Origin: Bacteroidetes bacterium GWF2_35_48
GTDB lineage: Bacteria; Bacteroidota; Bacteroidia; Bacteroidales; GWF2-35-48
DNA: 64,000 nucleotides
Direction of reading: 5' to 3'
NCBI GenBank assembly: GCA_001769125.1
Contig: MEOG01000041.1
Span: forward strand, 108,551 to 172,550
Of this stretch, positions 29,778-41,296 are shown in pieces. Position 1 is the first letter of the stretch. Each line of letters begins with the position of its first letter. Below the pieces are notes generated by a model that worked only from the letters and a program-made list of their open reading frames with translations, was not told where the DNA came from and did not search any database. The position numbers were made by a program, and so were the translations under genes.

Positions 29778-30179
29778 TTAAAATACATAACATATAACCT
29801 CACCGCCAACATTTTTTACAAGGGCTTCTTTGTCGGTCATTACACCCTGAGATGTAGTAACGATAGCGACTCCCAGTCCATTATATACGCGGGGCATTGT
29901 TTTCACACCTGCATATTTACGAAGACCCGGGCGGCTGGCTCTTCTTAAAGTTTTAATTGCAGAAACTTTTGTAATGGGATGATATTTAAGAGCAATCTTA
30001 ATATTACCCTGTGTTCTGCCAACACCTTCTTCAAATTTATAATTCAGGATATAACCTTTTTCAAAAAGTACTTTGGTTATGTCCTTTTTTATATTAGAAG
30101 CAGGAATTTCAACGATTCTGTGTTTCGCCTTGATAGCGTTTCTGATTCTTGTTAAAAGATCTGAAATAGGATCTGTCAT
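29778..30179 (-). CDS. rpsH: 30S ribosomal protein S8
   Basis: 16S central-domain binder; in model bacteria it represses the spc operon. Seen: MTDPISDLLTRIRNAIKAKH, RVYNGLGVAIVTTSQGVMTD and GGEVICYVF. Length 133. Confidence 0.97.
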   Translation of the reverse strand: MTDPISDLLTRIRNAIKAKHRIVEIPASNIKKDITKVLFEKGYILNYKFEEGVGRTQGNIKIALKYHPITKVSAIKTLRRASRPGLRKYAGVKTMPRVYNGLGVAIVTTSQGVMTDKEALVKNVGGEVICYVF

Positions 30180-30198
30180 TGTAAATAATTATTAAATA

Positions 30199-30468
30199 TT
30201 ACCAACTAGCTTTTCTTACACCTGGAATCAACCCGTTTGATGCCATTTCGCGGAATGCGATTCTGCTTAAACCGAACTGACGCATATAACCTTTAGGCCT
30301 ACCGGAAAGTTTGCAACGATTATGCAACCTTACAGGGGATGAGTTTCTTGGAAGAAGACTCAACGCAAGATAATCTCCCTGTGCCTTTAGCGCATCTCTT
30401 TTTGCAGCATATTTTTTCACGAGTTTTAATCTTTTGACTTCACGTGCTTTTAATGATTCCTTTGCCAT
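30199..30468 (-). CDS. rpsN: 30S ribosomal protein S14 (zinc-free long form)
   Basis: 30S head protein. Seen: [37 protein letters not shown] and [20 protein letters not shown]. With 89 residues and a single cysteine it is the long form without the CxxC pairs of the zinc-binding S14. Confidence 0.97.
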   Translation of the reverse strand: MAKESLKAREVKRLKLVKKYAAKRDALKAQGDYLALSLLPRNSSPVRLHNRCKLSGRPKGYMRQFGLSRIAFREMASNGLIPGVRKASW

Positions 30469-30471
30469 ATA

Positions 30472-31029
30472 TTAATTTCTTTTAATATTTTTAAATGGTA
30501 CCCCAAATTCGCGTAACAATGCATAACCTTCTTCGTCGGTTTTTGCAGTTGTAACAAAAGTGATATTCATACCCATAATTTTATGGATTTTATCAATATC
30601 TATTTCGGGAAAAATAATTTGCTCATTTACGCCCAGCGTATAGTTTCCACGACCATCGAATTTATAATCAATACCTCTGAAGTCGCGAATACGCGGCAGA
30701 GAAACACTGATTAACCTTTCAAGAAATTCAAACATTCTTTCCTGCCTGAGTGTAACCATTACACCGATGGGTACATTTTTTCTTAATTTAAAATTTGAAA
30801 TATCTTTTTTAGAAAGTGTAGTAACCGGTTTCTGCCCAGTAATCGTACCCATTTCCGTTTGAGCTACTTCAATTAATTTTTTATCAGCTATAGCCTGACC
30901 TACTCCTTGATTAATAACTATTTTTTCAAGTTTAGGAACCTGCATAACAGAGGAATAATTGAACTCTTTTTTAAGAGCCTGTACAATTTCCTCGTTGTAT
31001 TTTTTCTTTAGAGTTGGAACGTATTTCAT
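30472..31029 (-). CDS. rplE: 50S ribosomal protein L5
   Basis: 5S rRNA binder that contacts P-site tRNA and the 30S head. Seen: [53 protein letters not shown] and [15 protein letters not shown]. Length 185. Its ATG overlaps the rplX stop by one base (31029). Confidence 0.97.
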   Translation of the reverse strand: MKYVPTLKKKYNEEIVQALKKEFNYSSVMQVPKLEKIVINQGVGQAIADKKLIEVAQTEMGTITGQKPVTTLSKKDISNFKLRKNVPIGVMVTLRQERMFEFLERLISVSLPRIRDFRGIDYKFDGRGNYTLGVNEQIIFPEIDIDKIHKIMGMNITFVTTAKTDEEGYALLREFGVPFKNIKRN

Positions 31030-31352
31030 TACTTAATCTCCTCTCCTGATTTTTTAGAGTATCTAACTAACTTATTATTCTTATTCAATTTTCTTCCGAT
31101 TCTTGTTGGTTTGCCCGAAGAAGGGTCAACAAGCATCAGGTTGGAAATATGAATGGGAGCTTCTTTTTTTACAATTCCTCCCTGTGGATGTGTGGCATTA
31201 GGTTTTGTATGTTTAGAAACCAGATTTACACCCTCAACGATTGCTTTATCTGATTTTATAACCACCTCAAGCACTTTACCCTGCTGTCCTTTCGAGTCTC
31301 CTGCAATTACTATTACAGTATCTCCTTTTTTAATATGAAATTTTTTATTCAT
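31029..31352 (-). CDS. rplX: 50S ribosomal protein L24
   Basis: Assembly-initiator protein for the 50S. It has the KOW motif [20 protein letters not shown], followed by [20 protein letters not shown] and RIGRKL. Length 107. Confidence 0.97.
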   Translation of the reverse strand: MNKKFHIKKGDTVIVIAGDSKGQQGKVLEVVIKSDKAIVEGVNLVSKHTKPNATHPQGGIVKKEAPIHISNLMLVDPSSGKPTRIGRKLNKNNKLVRYSKKSGEEIK

Positions 31353-31370
31353 AGCTTAATTTTATTCAAA

Positions 31371-31739
31371 TTATAATACTTCAGGAGCAAGAGAAACGAT
31401 TTTCATATATTGTTTTTCTCTGAGTTCTCTGGCAACGGGACCAAAAATACGGGTTCCTCTGATTTCGTCTGCCTGATTGAGCAAAACAACCGCATTGTCA
31501 TCGAAGCGTATGTAAGAACCATCAGGTCTTTTTACTTCTTTACTTGTTCTGACAACCACTGCTTTTGTTACAGTGCCCTTTTTAACCTCGCTCGCCGGTA
31601 AAGCACTTTTTACCGCTACAATAATTTTATCACCGACAGAGGCATACCTTCTTTTAGTACCCCCGAGAACACGAATGCAAAGCACTTCTTTAGCTCCACT
31701 ATTATCGGCAACAACCAATCTGCTTTCCTGTTGTATCAT
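31371..31739 (-). CDS. rplN: 50S ribosomal protein L14
   Basis: Interface protein contacting bridge B8. Seen: [39 protein letters not shown] and [20 protein letters not shown]. Length 122 is exact for the family. Confidence 0.98.
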   Translation of the reverse strand: MIQQESRLVVADNSGAKEVLCIRVLGGTKRRYASVGDKIIVAVKSALPASEVKKGTVTKAVVVRTSKEVKRPDGSYIRFDDNAVVLLNQADEIRGTRIFGPVARELREKQYMKIVSLAPEVL

Positions 31740-31741
31740 CG

Positions 31742-31999
31742 TTATTTAACTTTTTCTATAATTTCAACTAATCTCCAGTTTTTCAACTTGCTTAAGGGAC
31801 GTGTTTCAGATACTTTTACAGTATCGCCAACGTCGCATGTGTTTGTTTCATCATGAGCATACAGCTTTTTGGTTTTATTGATGAACTTACCATACTTGGG
31901 ATGTTTTACCCTTCTTCTAACAGCAACGACAATAGTTTTGTCCATTTTATTGCTGACAACAATCCCTATTCTTTCTTTTCTAAAACTTCTAGTTTCCAT
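31742..31999 (-). CDS. rpsQ: 30S ribosomal protein S17
   Basis: OB-fold protein binding 16S rRNA helices 7 and 11. Seen: [28 protein letters not shown] and [20 protein letters not shown]. Length 85. It is 2 bp before rplN. Confidence 0.97.
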   Translation of the reverse strand: METRSFRKERIGIVVSNKMDKTIVVAVRRRVKHPKYGKFINKTKKLYAHDETNTCDVGDTVKVSETRPLSKLKNWRLVEIIEKVK

Positions 32000-32003
32000 T
32001 CAA

Positions 32004-32210
32004 TTATTTCTTATTGATTTCGACGATTTCCCTTTTACGCATCTCAGTCAACAAAGAAGCAATCATTCTTCTTGTTTTCTTAATTTTCATGGGATTTTCC
32101 AGTGGAGAAACTGCATGATTAAATTTTTGGCGCACCAATAATGTTTTGGTATCCTCAATTCTTTCTTTGAGTTCTGCTGTGGATAATTCTTTAATTTCTG
32201 ATGTTTTCAT
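32004..32210 (-). CDS. rpmC: 50S ribosomal protein L29
   Basis: Two-helix protein near the peptide exit. Seen: MKTSEIKELSTAELKERIED and NPMKIKKTRRMIASLLTEMR. Length 68. Confidence 0.96.
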   Translation of the reverse strand: MKTSEIKELSTAELKERIEDTKTLLVRQKFNHAVSPLENPMKIKKTRRMIASLLTEMRKREIVEINKK

Positions 32211-32218
32211 TGTATGAA

Positions 32219-32653
32219 TTATAATGTTGATTCTGCTAAATCGTAATCGGGGCGTACTACAAATCTCGTAGTAACCGGTAATTTTTGAGCTGCAAGCCTC
32301 AAAGCTTCTTTAGCAATTGCCAGAGGTACACCCTCTGCTTCAAAAAGCATCAAACCGGGAACGATTCTTGCGACAAACATTTCGGGAGCTCCTTTTCCTT
32401 TTCCCATACGCACCTCGGCAGGTTTTTTCGTAATAGGTTTGTCTGGAAAAATTCTGATCCAAATTTGACCTTCACGTTTCATATAACGGGATAGCGCCTG
32501 ACGTGCAGCTTCAATCTGTCTGGCAGTAATCCATGTTGTCTGTAATGATTTAATACCAAAAGAACCAAATGCAAGAGTGCTGCCTCTTTGTGCAATTCCC
32601 TTCATTTTGCCTTTTTGCTGCTTTCTGTATTTTTGTTTTTTTGGTTGTAACAT
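32219..32653 (-). CDS. rplP: 50S ribosomal protein L16
   Basis: Protein that helps place A-site tRNA. Seen: [60 protein letters not shown] and [13 protein letters not shown]. Length 144. A 73-bp AT-rich spacer separates it from rpsC, the longest gap within this part of the cluster. Confidence 0.97.
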   Translation of the reverse strand: MLQPKKQKYRKQQKGKMKGIAQRGSTLAFGSFGIKSLQTTWITARQIEAARQALSRYMKREGQIWIRIFPDKPITKKPAEVRMGKGKGAPEMFVARIVPGLMLFEAEGVPLAIAKEALRLAAQKLPVTTRFVVRPDYDLAESTL

Positions 32654-32726
32654 TTTTGTACAATTTGTAATTTTTGATTGAAATTTAGTATTTTATTCTA
32701 AACCTCATGAATCTTTATTAATTTTA

Positions 32727-33434
32727 TTATCTTTTTTCTTTTTTCTTCTTGCTGATAACGCCTTTAGATTTTACATCTTTACCGCCAATATTCGGAGAAA
32801 GATCGCGTTTGCCATAAACTTCACCCTTGCAAATCCAAACTTTAATTCCCAGCAAGCCAACTTTTGTTAAAGCTTCAGCATTGTAATAATCAATATCTGC
32901 TCTCAGAGTATGTAATGGAATACGACCTTCTTTTAATGATTCAGAACGAGCCATTTCAGCACCGTTTAAACGACCGGCAATGCTTACCTTGATGCCTTCA
33001 GCTCCCATTCTCATGGTTGATGCAATAGCCATTTTGATAGCTCTGCGGTAAGCAATTTTGCCTTCTACCTGCCTTGCAATATTATTTGCAACAAGAACAG
33101 CATCAAGCTCGGGTCTTTTAATTTCAAAAATATTAATCTGAACTTCTTTCTGTGTTAACTTTTTGATTTCTTCTTTGAGCTTATCAACTTCCTGACCACC
33201 TTTTCCGATAATAACACCTGGACGAGCAGTATTAATAGTAATAGTAATAAGCTTCAAAGATCTTTCAATGATAATTTTGGAAATACTGGCTTTAGCTAAA
33301 CGAGTAGTCAGATATTTCCTTATTTTATTATCCTCAATTAATTTATCAGCATAGTTTTTACCACCATACCAGTTAGAATCCCATCCATTGATAATTCCTA
33401 ACCTGTTTGCAATCGGGTTTACCTTCTGTCCCAT
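32727..33434 (-). CDS. rpsC: 30S ribosomal protein S3
   Basis: mRNA-entry protein with intrinsic helicase activity in model ribosomes. Seen: [15 protein letters not shown], the KH motif [40 protein letters not shown] and the C-terminal [17 protein letters not shown] pattern. Length 235. Confidence 0.97.
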   Translation of the reverse strand: MGQKVNPIANRLGIINGWDSNWYGGKNYADKLIEDNKIRKYLTTRLAKASISKIIIERSLKLITITINTARPGVIIGKGGQEVDKLKEEIKKLTQKEVQINIFEIKRPELDAVLVANNIARQVEGKIAYRRAIKMAIASTMRMGAEGIKVSIAGRLNGAEMARSESLKEGRIPLHTLRADIDYYNAEALTKVGLLGIKVWICKGEVYGKRDLSPNIGGKDVKSKGVISKKKKEKR

Positions 33435-33438
33435 TTAT

Positions 33439-33849
33439 TTATTTTTGTTTATTTTCATTATTACTATCCAAAACTAAAGTTACATGATTTGACCTTTTTT
33501 TGATTCTGTAACCTCTTCCTTGTGGAGCAGGTCTAAGTCTTTTTAAAACTTTTCCGGAATCTACAAAAATTTCCTTAACAACTAGGTTGCTGTCTTCTAT
33601 GCGCACACCTTCATTTTTCTGTTGCCAGTTAGCAATTGCCGAAAGGAGAAGTTTTTCCAGTCTTCCAGAAGCTTCTTTTGAACTATATTTCAAGATGCCG
33701 AGAGCTTTATTTACATCAGAGTTTCTGATTAAATCGGCAAGTAATCTCATTTTTCTCGGAGAAGTGGGGCAATTGCGTAAAATAGCAAAAGCTTTATTTT
33801 TTCGCTCCTCTTTTAATTGATCAGCTCTATTTCTTTTTCTAGCGCCCAT
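33439..33849 (-). CDS. rplV: 50S ribosomal protein L22
   Basis: Lines the peptide exit tunnel with its long hairpin. Seen: [37 protein letters not shown] and the hairpin [20 protein letters not shown]. Length 136. Confidence 0.97.
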   Translation of the reverse strand: MGARKRNRADQLKEERKNKAFAILRNCPTSPRKMRLLADLIRNSDVNKALGILKYSSKEASGRLEKLLLSAIANWQQKNEGVRIEDSNLVVKEIFVDSGKVLKRLRPAPQGRGYRIKKRSNHVTLVLDSNNENKQK

Positions 33850-33867
33850 TATGAATAAGATGAATGA

Positions 33868-34140
33868 TTATTTAGACTTTTTACTTCCTGCATGACCTCT
33901 GAATGTACGGGTAGGAGCAAATTCACCAAGTTTATGTCCCACCATATTTTCAGTAATATATACAGGATAAAATTTATTTCCATTATGTACAGCAATTGTA
34001 TGACCCACAAAATCGGGAGGAATCATAGAGCGACGTGCCCATGTTTTTATTGCTGTTTTTTTCTTTGCCGTATTCATTGCAAAAACCTTCTTTTCAAGTT
34101 TTACATCAATAAAGGGTCCTTTTTTTAGTGATCTGCTCAT
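33868..34140 (-). CDS. rpsS: 30S ribosomal protein S19
   Basis: Head protein near the bridge with the 50S. Seen: [39 protein letters not shown] and [20 protein letters not shown]. Length 90. Confidence 0.98.
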   Translation of the reverse strand: MSRSLKKGPFIDVKLEKKVFAMNTAKKKTAIKTWARRSMIPPDFVGHTIAVHNGNKFYPVYITENMVGHKLGEFAPTRTFRGHAGSKKSK

Positions 34141-34167
34141 ATTATCTTGCAGGAATAATTTATTAAA

Positions 34168-34995
34168 CTACTTATTTTTTCTTCTTTCAACGATATATTT
34201 ATTGGATTCTTTCTTTGGTTTACGGGTTTTGTAACCTTTAGCCAATAATCCTTTTCTTGAACGTGGATGACCTCCGGAAGCTCTTCCTTCTCCACCACCC
34301 ATCGGGTGATCAACCGGATTCATTGCAACACCTCTATTCCTTGGTCTTCTTCCGAGCCATCTTGTTCTTCCAGCTTTTCCTGATTTTTCTAATCCATGGT
34401 CTGCATTAGATACAGTTCCAATAGTAGCTTTACAGGTAACCAGTACTTTTCTGATTTCACCAGAAGGAGTACGAAGCACAGCATGTTTTCCTTCGCGGGA
34501 AGAAAGTTGTGCGAAAGAACCAGCACTTCTGGCCATTTTAGCACCCTGTCCGGGGCGTAGTTCTATATTATGTACTATTGTTCCTAGAGGAATATCTGAA
34601 AGGAATAAAGTGTTTCCAATTTCGGGAGCAATATTTGCACCTGATATGATTGTTTGTCCTACCTTAATCCCAGCCGGTGCAATAATGTAACGTTTTTCAC
34701 CGTCAGTATAAACTATTAAAGCAATTCTCGCAGTTCTGTTGGGATCATATTCAATGGATTTCACTGTAGCAGGAACACCATCTTTATCTCTCATAAAATC
34801 AATGATACGATAACTTCTTTTATGACCGCCTCCGATATATCTCATAGTCATTTTTCCGGTATTGTTTCTACCACCGGACTTTTTTATCGCGACCACAAGA
34901 GACTTTTCGGGTTTTGACTTGGTAATTTCTTCGAAAGTACCAATGGTTCTGAATCTCTGACCGGGTGTAACCGGATTTAATTTTCTAATTGCCAT
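34168..34995 (-). CDS. rplB: 50S ribosomal protein L2
   Basis: Largest conserved 50S protein, needed for subunit joining and peptidyl transfer. Seen: [39 protein letters not shown] and the C-terminal signature [20 protein letters not shown] with the conserved histidine. Length 275. Confidence 0.98.
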   Translation of the reverse strand: MAIRKLNPVTPGQRFRTIGTFEEITKSKPEKSLVVAIKKSGGRNNTGKMTMRYIGGGHKRSYRIIDFMRDKDGVPATVKSIEYDPNRTARIALIVYTDGEKRYIIAPAGIKVGQTIISGANIAPEIGNTLFLSDIPLGTIVHNIELRPGQGAKMARSAGSFAQLSSREGKHAVLRTPSGEIRKVLVTCKATIGTVSNADHGLEKSGKAGRTRWLGRRPRNRGVAMNPVDHPMGGGEGRASGGHPRSRKGLLAKGYKTRKPKKESNKYIVERRKNK

Positions 34996-34999
34996 TGTA

Positions 35000-35290
35000 T
35001 TAAATATTGCTAAAGAAATCTAATTTATCATCTTTACTTAATGTAATAATCGCTTTTTTAAAGGAATTAGACCTTCCGGAAATAACCCCTGTTTTTGTAA
35101 AACGCGACTTTGCTTTTCCGAGATAACACTGTGTATTAACTGCCTTAACAGTAACACCGTACATATCTTGTATTGCTTTTTTTATCTGTAACTTATTAGC
35201 AGTTTTTTCCACTATTACTGCATAACGGTTCAGTTTATCTCCCTGAAGCGTCATTTTCTCTGTTACAATAGGTCTAACTAAAATATTCAT
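35000..35290 (-). CDS. rplW: 50S ribosomal protein L23
   Basis: Exit-site protein that docks trigger factor and SRP. Seen: [15 protein letters not shown] start ([18 protein letters not shown]), [19 protein letters not shown] and [16 protein letters not shown]. Length 96. Confidence 0.96.
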   Translation of the reverse strand: MNILVRPIVTEKMTLQGDKLNRYAVIVEKTANKLQIKKAIQDMYGVTVKAVNTQCYLGKAKSRFTKTGVISGRSNSFKKAIITLSKDDKLDFFSNI

Positions 35291-35292
35291 TG

Positions 35293-35925
35293 CTATTTAA
35301 TTCCAAAGGTTTTTTCTATAACGTTGATTGAACTCTCTGCTAAAAGTAAAGTTGATGAGTTTAAAATGTCGTAAGTACTTAATTCCGAAGCGGTTACAAC
35401 CTTGTAATACTCTAAATTTCGAGACGACAAATATATATTATTATTTGGTTCAGAGATAACAAATAATAATTTTTTATCGTTAATTTTCAAATTATTTTTC
35501 ATTGAGATCATTTCTTTGGTTTTAGGCTGATCCAGATTGAAGTCTTCAATGATGATAATTTTATTCTCTTTTGCTTTATAAGAAAGAGCTGTTTTACGGG
35601 CAAGCTGTTTAACTTTTTTGTTCAGCTTAAAGCTGTAATCTCTTGGTTTAGGACCAAAAACTCTGCCACCACCGACAAAAACACCAGACTTAATAGATCC
35701 TGCGCGAGCTCCTCCAGTACCTTTCTGCCTTTTAATTTTTCTCGTACTTGCAGAAATTTCTGATCTATCTTTTGTTTTATGAGTTCCCTGGCGATTGTTT
35801 GCCATGTACTGTTTCACATCAAGATACATAGCATGATCGTTAGGCTCAATGCCAAAAACTGTATCGTTCAGTTCGACTCTTTTACCTGTATCTTCTCCAG
35901 ACTTATTTAAAACTGTTAGTTCCAT
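35293..35925 (-). CDS. rplD: 50S ribosomal protein L4
   Basis: Tunnel-lining 50S protein; in model bacteria it also represses the S10 operon. Seen: [40 protein letters not shown] and [20 protein letters not shown]. Length 210. Its start shares one base with the rplC stop (35925). Confidence 0.97.
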   Translation of the reverse strand: MELTVLNKSGEDTGKRVELNDTVFGIEPNDHAMYLDVKQYMANNRQGTHKTKDRSEISASTRKIKRQKGTGGARAGSIKSGVFVGGGRVFGPKPRDYSFKLNKKVKQLARKTALSYKAKENKIIIIEDFNLDQPKTKEMISMKNNLKINDKKLLFVISEPNNNIYLSSRNLEYYKVVTASELSTYDILNSSTLLLAESSINVIEKTFGIK

Positions 35926-36542
35926 TACTTTTGAATAATTAAATATGAACCTTTTGAACCTGGCACAGCGCCTTTCACTAAAATTAAATTATTTTCAGGA
36001 ATAACTTTCAGTAATTTCAAGCTAAGCACTTTTACTGTTTCATTACCCTGACGTCCGGCCATTCTCATACCCTTCATAACTCTGGAAGGCCAAGATGAGC
36101 CACCAAGAGAACCGGGAGCACGAAGCCTGTTATGCTGTCCGTGAGTTGCTTCACCAACTCCGGCGAAACCATGTCTTTTTACAACACCCTGAAATCCTTT
36201 TCCTTTTGATTTTCCTACAACATCTACAAACTCGCCTTCGATGAAAATATCAACGGTAACAGCATCTCCTGGTTTAATATTTTTATCAAACATGTCAAAC
36301 TCTGCAACTTTGCTTTTAGGAAGCGTACCGGCTTTTTTGAAATGTCCAATCTGCGGTTTGCTAGAATGTTTTTCCTTAACGTCATTAAATCCCATTTGAA
36401 TTGCCTCATAACCATCTTTTTCAATAGTTTTTATTTGAGTAACAATGCAAGGACCGGCTTCAATAACCGTGCATGGAATACTTTTCCCATCTTCATTATA
36501 AATGGAGGTCATTCCAACTTTTTTTCCTATTATTCCTAACAT
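35925..36542 (-). CDS. rplC: 50S ribosomal protein L3
   Basis: Early 50S assembly protein reaching the peptidyl transferase centre. Seen: [56 protein letters not shown] and [18 protein letters not shown]. Length 205. Confidence 0.97.
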   Translation of the reverse strand: MLGIIGKKVGMTSIYNEDGKSIPCTVIEAGPCIVTQIKTIEKDGYEAIQMGFNDVKEKHSSKPQIGHFKKAGTLPKSKVAEFDMFDKNIKPGDAVTVDIFIEGEFVDVVGKSKGKGFQGVVKRHGFAGVGEATHGQHNRLRAPGSLGGSSWPSRVMKGMRMAGRQGNETVKVLSLKLLKVIPENNLILVKGAVPGSKGSYLIIQK

Positions 36543-36626
36543 AATTGTATTTAAAATATTTATTTACCTGTATGTTCAAAACAACATTCAGGCTTATTTC
36601 CTTTTTGCAATTTTCTTATAAAAAAA

Positions 36627-36932
36627 TTAAACTTTAATTTCCACTTCAACGCCACTGGGAAGTTCAAGTTTCATAAGAGCGTCAATGGTATTTGCAGTGG
36701 TGCTGTAAATATCAAGCAATCTTTTGTGTGAGGACAATTCAAACTGTTCTCTTGCTTTTTTATTAACAAAGGTTGCTCTGTTAACGGTAAAAATCCTTTT
36801 ATGAGTAGGCAGTGGAATAGGACCATTTACAACCGCTCCTGTTGATTTTACTGTTTTTACAATCTTTTCAGCAGATTTATCTACTAAATTGTGATCGTAA
36901 GATTTTAATTTAATTCTGATTTTCTGGCTCAT
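36627..36932 (-). CDS. rpsJ: 30S ribosomal protein S10
   Basis: 30S head protein that also acts with NusB/NusG in antitermination. Seen: [40 protein letters not shown] and KLLDIYS-type pattern ([18 protein letters not shown]). Length 101. It follows fusA by 12 bp with no tuf gene between, so the str and S10 operons appear joined. Confidence 0.98.
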   Translation of the reverse strand: MSQKIRIKLKSYDHNLVDKSAEKIVKTVKSTGAVVNGPIPLPTHKRIFTVNRATFVNKKAREQFELSSHKRLLDIYSTTANTIDALMKLELPSGVEVEIKV

Positions 36933-36944
36933 ATTATTGTATAA

Positions 36945-39041
36945 CTAAAATCTGAATAAAAAAGAATGAAATATTTTTTCTGCAACTTCTTCAGGAACTT
37001 TTTCATATTGCGCAACTTCCATGTTAGAAATCGCACGACCTGAAGTAATTGTACGTAAAACTGTTACATATCCAAATGTTTCTGCAAGAGGAACAAGTGC
37101 TTTTACAACTCCGGTAACGCCTTTGCTTTCTGTACCTAAAATCTGTCCGCGTCTACGGTTAAAATCAGCAATAACATCGCCCATGTATTCTTCGGGGGTA
37201 ATAACCTCTGCACGCATTAAAGGTTCAAGTAATACAGGATTGGCTTTACGTGAAGCTTCTTTCAATGCTATTTTCGCAGCTATTTCAAAAGATAAAGCAT
37301 CCGAATCAACAGGGTGTGTAGAACCATCCAACAAAGTAACCTTCAGGCTTTCGATTGGGTATCCACCAAGAGGTCCATTCGATAAGCCTTCTCTGAAACC
37401 TTTTTCAACAGCATGAATATATTCTTTTGGTATAACACCAGCCTTGATTTCATTAATAAATTGTAATCCAATAAAACCCTTTTCTGCAGAACCAATGCGA
37501 ACAAGAATGTCTGCATACTTCCCTTTTCCACCCGTTTGTTTTTTAAACAATTCCCTGTGTTCAACTTCTTTTGTTAATGCTTCTCTGTACGCAACCTGTG
37601 GGGTTCCTCTGTTACATTCGACATTAAATTCTCTTTTCAGGCGGTCGCAAAGGATTTCAAGATGAAGCTCACCCATGCCACTCATTAAAGTCTGACCGGT
37701 ATTTTCATCAACATGAACCGTAAAAGTAGGATCTTCCTCGGTAAGTTTGTTTAAAGCATTGTTTAATTTATCGAAGTCTGCCTGAGTAATAGGTTCAATG
37801 GCAATTCCAAGCACTGGCTGCGGGAATTTTATTTCTTCAAGAAGCATCGGATGTTTTTCTTCGGTCAGTGTGTCTCCTGTGCGTATTTCTTTGAAGCCAA
37901 CAACTGCACAGATATCGCCAGCCTCAATTTTGTCTTTGGGATTCTGTTTATTAGCGTGCATTTGAAATAATCGGGAAACGCGTTCTTTTTTTCCTGTCCT
38001 GACATTATATATATACGAACCTTCTGTTATTACTCCTGAATAAACACGAATAAAAGAAAGGCGACCCACAAAAGGATCTGTAGCTATTTTGAAAACAAGA
38101 CCTGTAAAAGGTTCATTGCTATCGGGCTGTCTAAAAATGTCTTTTTCTGATATCGGATCTATTCCTTTAACGGCACCAATATCAACAGGGCTGGGGAGTA
38201 AATATACAATAGCATCCAAAAGTTTCTGAATGCCTTTATTTTTTACAGAAGCGCCGCAGAAAACCGGAACTACTTTACGATTGATTGTAGCTTTACGCGC
38301 TACTTCTAAAAATTCTTCAACAGTAATTTTCGATCTGTCTTCAAAAAACCGTTCCATAAGCTGATCATCCGTTTCGATAATTGCTTCAACAAGTTTTTCG
38401 CGGTATTCTTCAACTGTTTCTTTTAATTCTTCGGGGATCTCAACAACGGTAAAGGTTGCACCCAGATCTTCTTCTGTCCAAATAGTTGCCTGCCTTGTAA
38501 TAAGATCAACAACCCCAGTAAACGTATCTTCAACGCCAATAGGTATCTGAAAAGCAACAGGATTAGCACCAAGTTTTTTCTCAATCTGATGTAAGACGCC
38601 ATAGAAATCGGCACCAGACCTATCCATTTTATTTACGAAAGCAATTCTTGGTACATTATATTTATCGGCTTGTCTCCAAACTGTTTCAGATTGCGGTTGC
38701 ACACCACCCACAGCACAAAAAACGGCTATAGCACCATCAAGGACTCTGAGGGAGCGTTCCACTTCTACTGTAAAATCAACATGACCGGGAGTATCAATGA
38801 TATTTATTTTATACTGGTTTCCGTTCCAGTTCCAGAAAGTAGTAGTAGCTGCAGATGTAATAGTAATACCGCGTTCCTGTTCCTGAACCATCCAGTCCAT
38901 AGTGGCAGTACCTTCATCTACTTCACCAATTCTGTGGTTAATACCGGTATAATAGAGAATTCTCTCGGTAGTAGTAGTCTTACCAGCATCAATATGTGCC
39001 ATGATGCCAATATTTCTAGTATATGTAAGACAAGAATTCAT
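36945..39041 (-). CDS. fusA: Elongation factor G
   Basis: GTPase that drives translocation. G motifs: [14 protein letters not shown] (G1), [10 protein letters not shown] (G2), [15 protein letters not shown] (G3), [10 protein letters not shown] (G4). Domains II-V follow, with [15 protein letters not shown] near the end. Length 698 is standard. The extreme C-terminus ([15 protein letters not shown]) is a little unusual in being aromatic-rich. Lies between rpsG and rpsJ. Confidence 0.98.
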   Translation of the reverse strand: MNSCLTYTRNIGIMAHIDAGKTTTTERILYYTGINHRIGEVDEGTATMDWMVQEQERGITITSAATTTFWNWNGNQYKINIIDTPGHVDFTVEVERSLRVLDGAIAVFCAVGGVQPQSETVWRQADKYNVPRIAFVNKMDRSGADFYGVLHQIEKKLGANPVAFQIPIGVEDTFTGVVDLITRQATIWTEEDLGATFTVVEIPEELKETVEEYREKLVEAIIETDDQLMERFFEDRSKITVEEFLEVARKATINRKVVPVFCGASVKNKGIQKLLDAIVYLLPSPVDIGAVKGIDPISEKDIFRQPDSNEPFTGLVFKIATDPFVGRLSFIRVYSGVITEGSYIYNVRTGKKERVSRLFQMHANKQNPKDKIEAGDICAVVGFKEIRTGDTLTEEKHPMLLEEIKFPQPVLGIAIEPITQADFDKLNNALNKLTEEDPTFTVHVDENTGQTLMSGMGELHLEILCDRLKREFNVECNRGTPQVAYREALTKEVEHRELFKKQTGGKGKYADILVRIGSAEKGFIGLQFINEIKAGVIPKEYIHAVEKGFREGLSNGPLGGYPIESLKVTLLDGSTHPVDSDALSFEIAAKIALKEASRKANPVLLEPLMRAEVITPEEYMGDVIADFNRRRGQILGTESKGVTGVVKALVPLAETFGYVTVLRTITSGRAISNMEVAQYEKVPEEVAEKIFHSFLFRF

Positions 39042-39074
39042 TAAACCTTATTAACTTTTATACGATAATTATTA

Positions 39075-39551
39075 TTAAAATCTAAAATGCGAGAATGCTT
39101 TATTTGCTTCAGCCATTCTGTGCGTATCTTCTTTCTTTTTAAAAGCTCCGCCCTCTTCATTATAAGCAGCCATAATTTCAGCAGCTAATTTTTCTTTCAT
39201 AGAGCGACCGCCTCTTTTGCGTGCGTATAGAATTAACCATTTATTACTAACAGAAACTCTTCTGTCTTGTCTTAATTCTGTAGGCACCTGAAAAGTTGCG
39301 CCTCCGATTCTGCGGCTTTTAACCTCCACTGCAGGTGTAACATTCTGTAAAGCTTTTTTCCATGCTTCAAGACCCGTTACTCCTTTTTCTTTCATTTTTT
39401 CTTCAACAATTTCAAGTGCTCCATAGAAAGTTGTAAAGGAGACACTTTTTTTGCCTCTCAGCATAAGATCGTTTACAAATCTTGTAACCAGCGTATCATT
39501 AAATTTAGGATCTGGTAACAGTAATCTGCGCTTTGCTTTGGCTTTTCTCAT
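39075..39551 (-). CDS. rpsG: 30S ribosomal protein S7
   Basis: Primary 16S 3'-domain binder; in model bacteria it represses the str operon. Seen: [35 protein letters not shown] and [20 protein letters not shown]. Length 158. Confidence 0.97.
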   Translation of the reverse strand: MRKAKAKRRLLLPDPKFNDTLVTRFVNDLMLRGKKSVSFTTFYGALEIVEEKMKEKGVTGLEAWKKALQNVTPAVEVKSRRIGGATFQVPTELRQDRRVSVSNKWLILYARKRGGRSMKEKLAAEIMAAYNEEGGAFKKKEDTHRMAEANKAFSHFRF

Positions 39552-39593
39552 AATTTTTATAGACTATTATCTGTTAGACTATTAATTTATTTA

Positions 39594-39992
39594 TTACTTT
39601 TTAGCTGGAACAGCTTTTCCTGCTTTTGGACGTTTAGCTCCATATTTTGAACGACGTTGTCTTCTTCCTTCAACACCGGAAGTATCTAAAGCACCGCGGA
39701 TGATATGATAACGAACCCCGGGTAAGTCTTTAACCCTGCCCCCTCTAATCATAACAATCGAGTGCTCCTGAAGGTTATGTCCTTCTCCGGGAATATAGGC
39801 AGTAACTTCCATTTGGTTTGTAAGGCGAACCCTGGCTACTTTACGCATAGCGGAATTAGGTTTTTTGGGAGTTGTTGTGTAAACTCTTGTGCAAACACCC
39901 CTACGCTGAGGGCATGAATCCAATGCAGGTGCTTTACTTTTGTATCTGAGCTCCTGTCTCCCTTTCCTTACTAATTGTTGAATTGTAGGCAT
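39594..39992 (-). CDS. rpsL: 30S ribosomal protein S12
   Basis: Decoding-centre protein. Seen: [40 protein letters not shown], and [20 protein letters not shown]. Lysines at the two classical streptomycin positions (KKPNSA and GRVKDLPG) are the wild-type residues. Length 132. First gene of the supercluster, preceded by a strong promoter. Confidence 0.98.
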   Translation of the reverse strand: MPTIQQLVRKGRQELRYKSKAPALDSCPQRRGVCTRVYTTTPKKPNSAMRKVARVRLTNQMEVTAYIPGEGHNLQEHSIVMIRGGRVKDLPGVRYHIIRGALDTSGVEGRRQRRSKYGAKRPKAGKAVPAKK

Positions 39993-40041
39993 ATCAAGCT
40001 TTTTCTTAATTTTTTTATTATATTTTATTAAAAATGGGTTG

Positions 40042-40072
40042 CAAAGGTATTGCTTTTATTTTAACAAACAAG
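40042..40072 (-). promoter_or_regulatory. Promoter of the rpsL-rplQ supercluster
   Basis: On the minus strand TTG (40070-40072), a spacer of about 19 bp, then TACCTTTG (40049-40042), an exact Bacteroidota -7 box. The leader is about 45 nt, AT-rich, with an A-rich stretch before the rpsL ATG. I found no equally good promoter within the following 18 kb of tightly packed genes, but I did not score every spacer. Confidence 0.75.
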
Positions 40073-40254
40073 AGGTATTATAAATATTTTTATTTTTTTT
40101 CAACAAATAATTAACAGGTTTGGTATAAGATTTTGTTAGTAAAAACAAGGCTTAAAAGCAACTCGCTAATCGTCAGGCATTTAGGCAAAATAAGATTTTC
40201 CTTCCCTCTTTGAGAAAATTTTTGAATTAAAATTAAAATTAATCCGATTCAGTC

Positions 40255-41022
40255 TCATTGGGCAGAAAGAGCTATTCTAAACCCATTGGCATTCGTCTGA
40301 AAAGTAGGGAAAAAACGATACCTAGTACAAACACGGACATCGAAAGACTGACCATACCATGAACCACCCCTTAAAATCCGATCTTTTCCGGTTGCTGATC
40401 CGGGAGGATTTTCGGCAGGACTTTTGCTGTAATAATCTGCTGCATAATAATCCTGGCACCACTCCCACACATTTCCACTCATGTCGTAGATTCCCAGCTC
40501 ATTAGATTTTTTTTGTCCTACCGGATGAATTCTTTTATCTTTTTTCAAACTGCACCAGGCTACTTCTAAATGATTATTACTTCCACTATAAATATATCCC
40601 TGACTTTTATTTCCCCCACGCGCTGCATATTCCCACTCTGCTTCTGTTGGCAGTCTAAATTTCTTCCCTGTCTTTTCATTTAATTTTACCAAAAAAGCCT
40701 GAACATCTTTCCACGAAACGCCTTCAATAGGGCAATCATCGCAATCGTCTTCAAAATTTGGGTCTGTGCCCATAATTTCTTTCCACTCTTTTTGGGTAAC
40801 CTCGTATTTGCCTATATAAAAACTTTTTAAAGTAACTTTATGAACGGGTTGTTCATCTTTGGTGCATCCTTTACAGGAAATATCAGGATCGGTCTGCCCC
40901 ATTGAAAAAGTGCCGCCTTCAACCAAGACAAGATTTTTCTCAAATGAAGTCTGTGCCTGAATCAAATTCAAATAAGCAGAACCTAAAAAAAATAAAAAAA
41001 AATGTTTTACTATAAAATTCAT
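40255..41022 (-). CDS. Formylglycine-generating-enzyme (SUMF1) family secreted protein
   Basis: Exported protein of about 255 residues with a signal peptide (MNFIVKHFFLFFLGSAYLNL) and a full SUMF1/FGE-sulfatase domain: LVEGGTFSMGQTDPD, KSFYIGKYEVTQKEWKEIMG, PIEGVSWKDVQAFL, FRLPTEAEWEYAARGG, YDMSGNVWEWCQDYY, RILRGGSWYGQSFDVRVCTR. True sulfatase-activating enzymes need a pair of cysteines in the active site; the two CxxC-like patches here (SCKGCTKDE, CDDCP) lie elsewhere, so it is probably a non-enzymatic or differently acting member. No sulfatase gene is nearby. The start is ATG 41022; the frame extends to a TTG at 41031. Confidence 0.85.
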   Translation of the reverse strand: MNFIVKHFFLFFLGSAYLNLIQAQTSFEKNLVLVEGGTFSMGQTDPDISCKGCTKDEQPVHKVTLKSFYIGKYEVTQKEWKEIMGTDPNFEDDCDDCPIEGVSWKDVQAFLVKLNEKTGKKFRLPTEAEWEYAARGGNKSQGYIYSGSNNHLEVAWCSLKKDKRIHPVGQKKSNELGIYDMSGNVWEWCQDYYAADYYSKSPAENPPGSATGKDRILRGGSWYGQSFDVRVCTRYRFFPTFQTNANGFRIALSAQ

Positions 41023-41260
41023 AAGCTGCAAATTTATTATTTTTCAATTTATATCGGCAAAATTTTTATCAAATCAGCACGTCAGTAAAATTTTTAGGAT
41101 TGGGTCAACTCCGAAAAGTATTTCTGACACGAATTTTCACGAATTATTAAAAAATGAGAATCATGAGCATATTAAACCTGACTTGTCATCAGACAGAGTC
41201 GCAAAATTCGTTTCATATATTAGGTTTAAATAGGTTTTCGGAATGGGTTCAATATTTTAT

Positions 41261-41292
41261 TTTAAAAAAATACCTCAATTACTATACTTTTG
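41261..41292 (+). promoter_or_regulatory. Candidate promoter in the rpsL-leuS interval
   Basis: TACTTTTG at 41285-41292 is an exact TAnnTTTG match. The upstream element is weak (TTTA at 41261-41264, 20-21 bp away). The first base transcribed would be near 41299, far (over 330 bp) from the leuS ATG, which points to either a long leader or a separate small RNA. Confidence 0.45.
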
Positions 41293-41296
41293 TATA

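Noticed and set aside
36933..36944. Missing tuf gene between fusA and rpsJ as a deletion
   Set aside because: From memory, many Bacteroidota carry a single tuf elsewhere; spacing here is tight and shows no scar.
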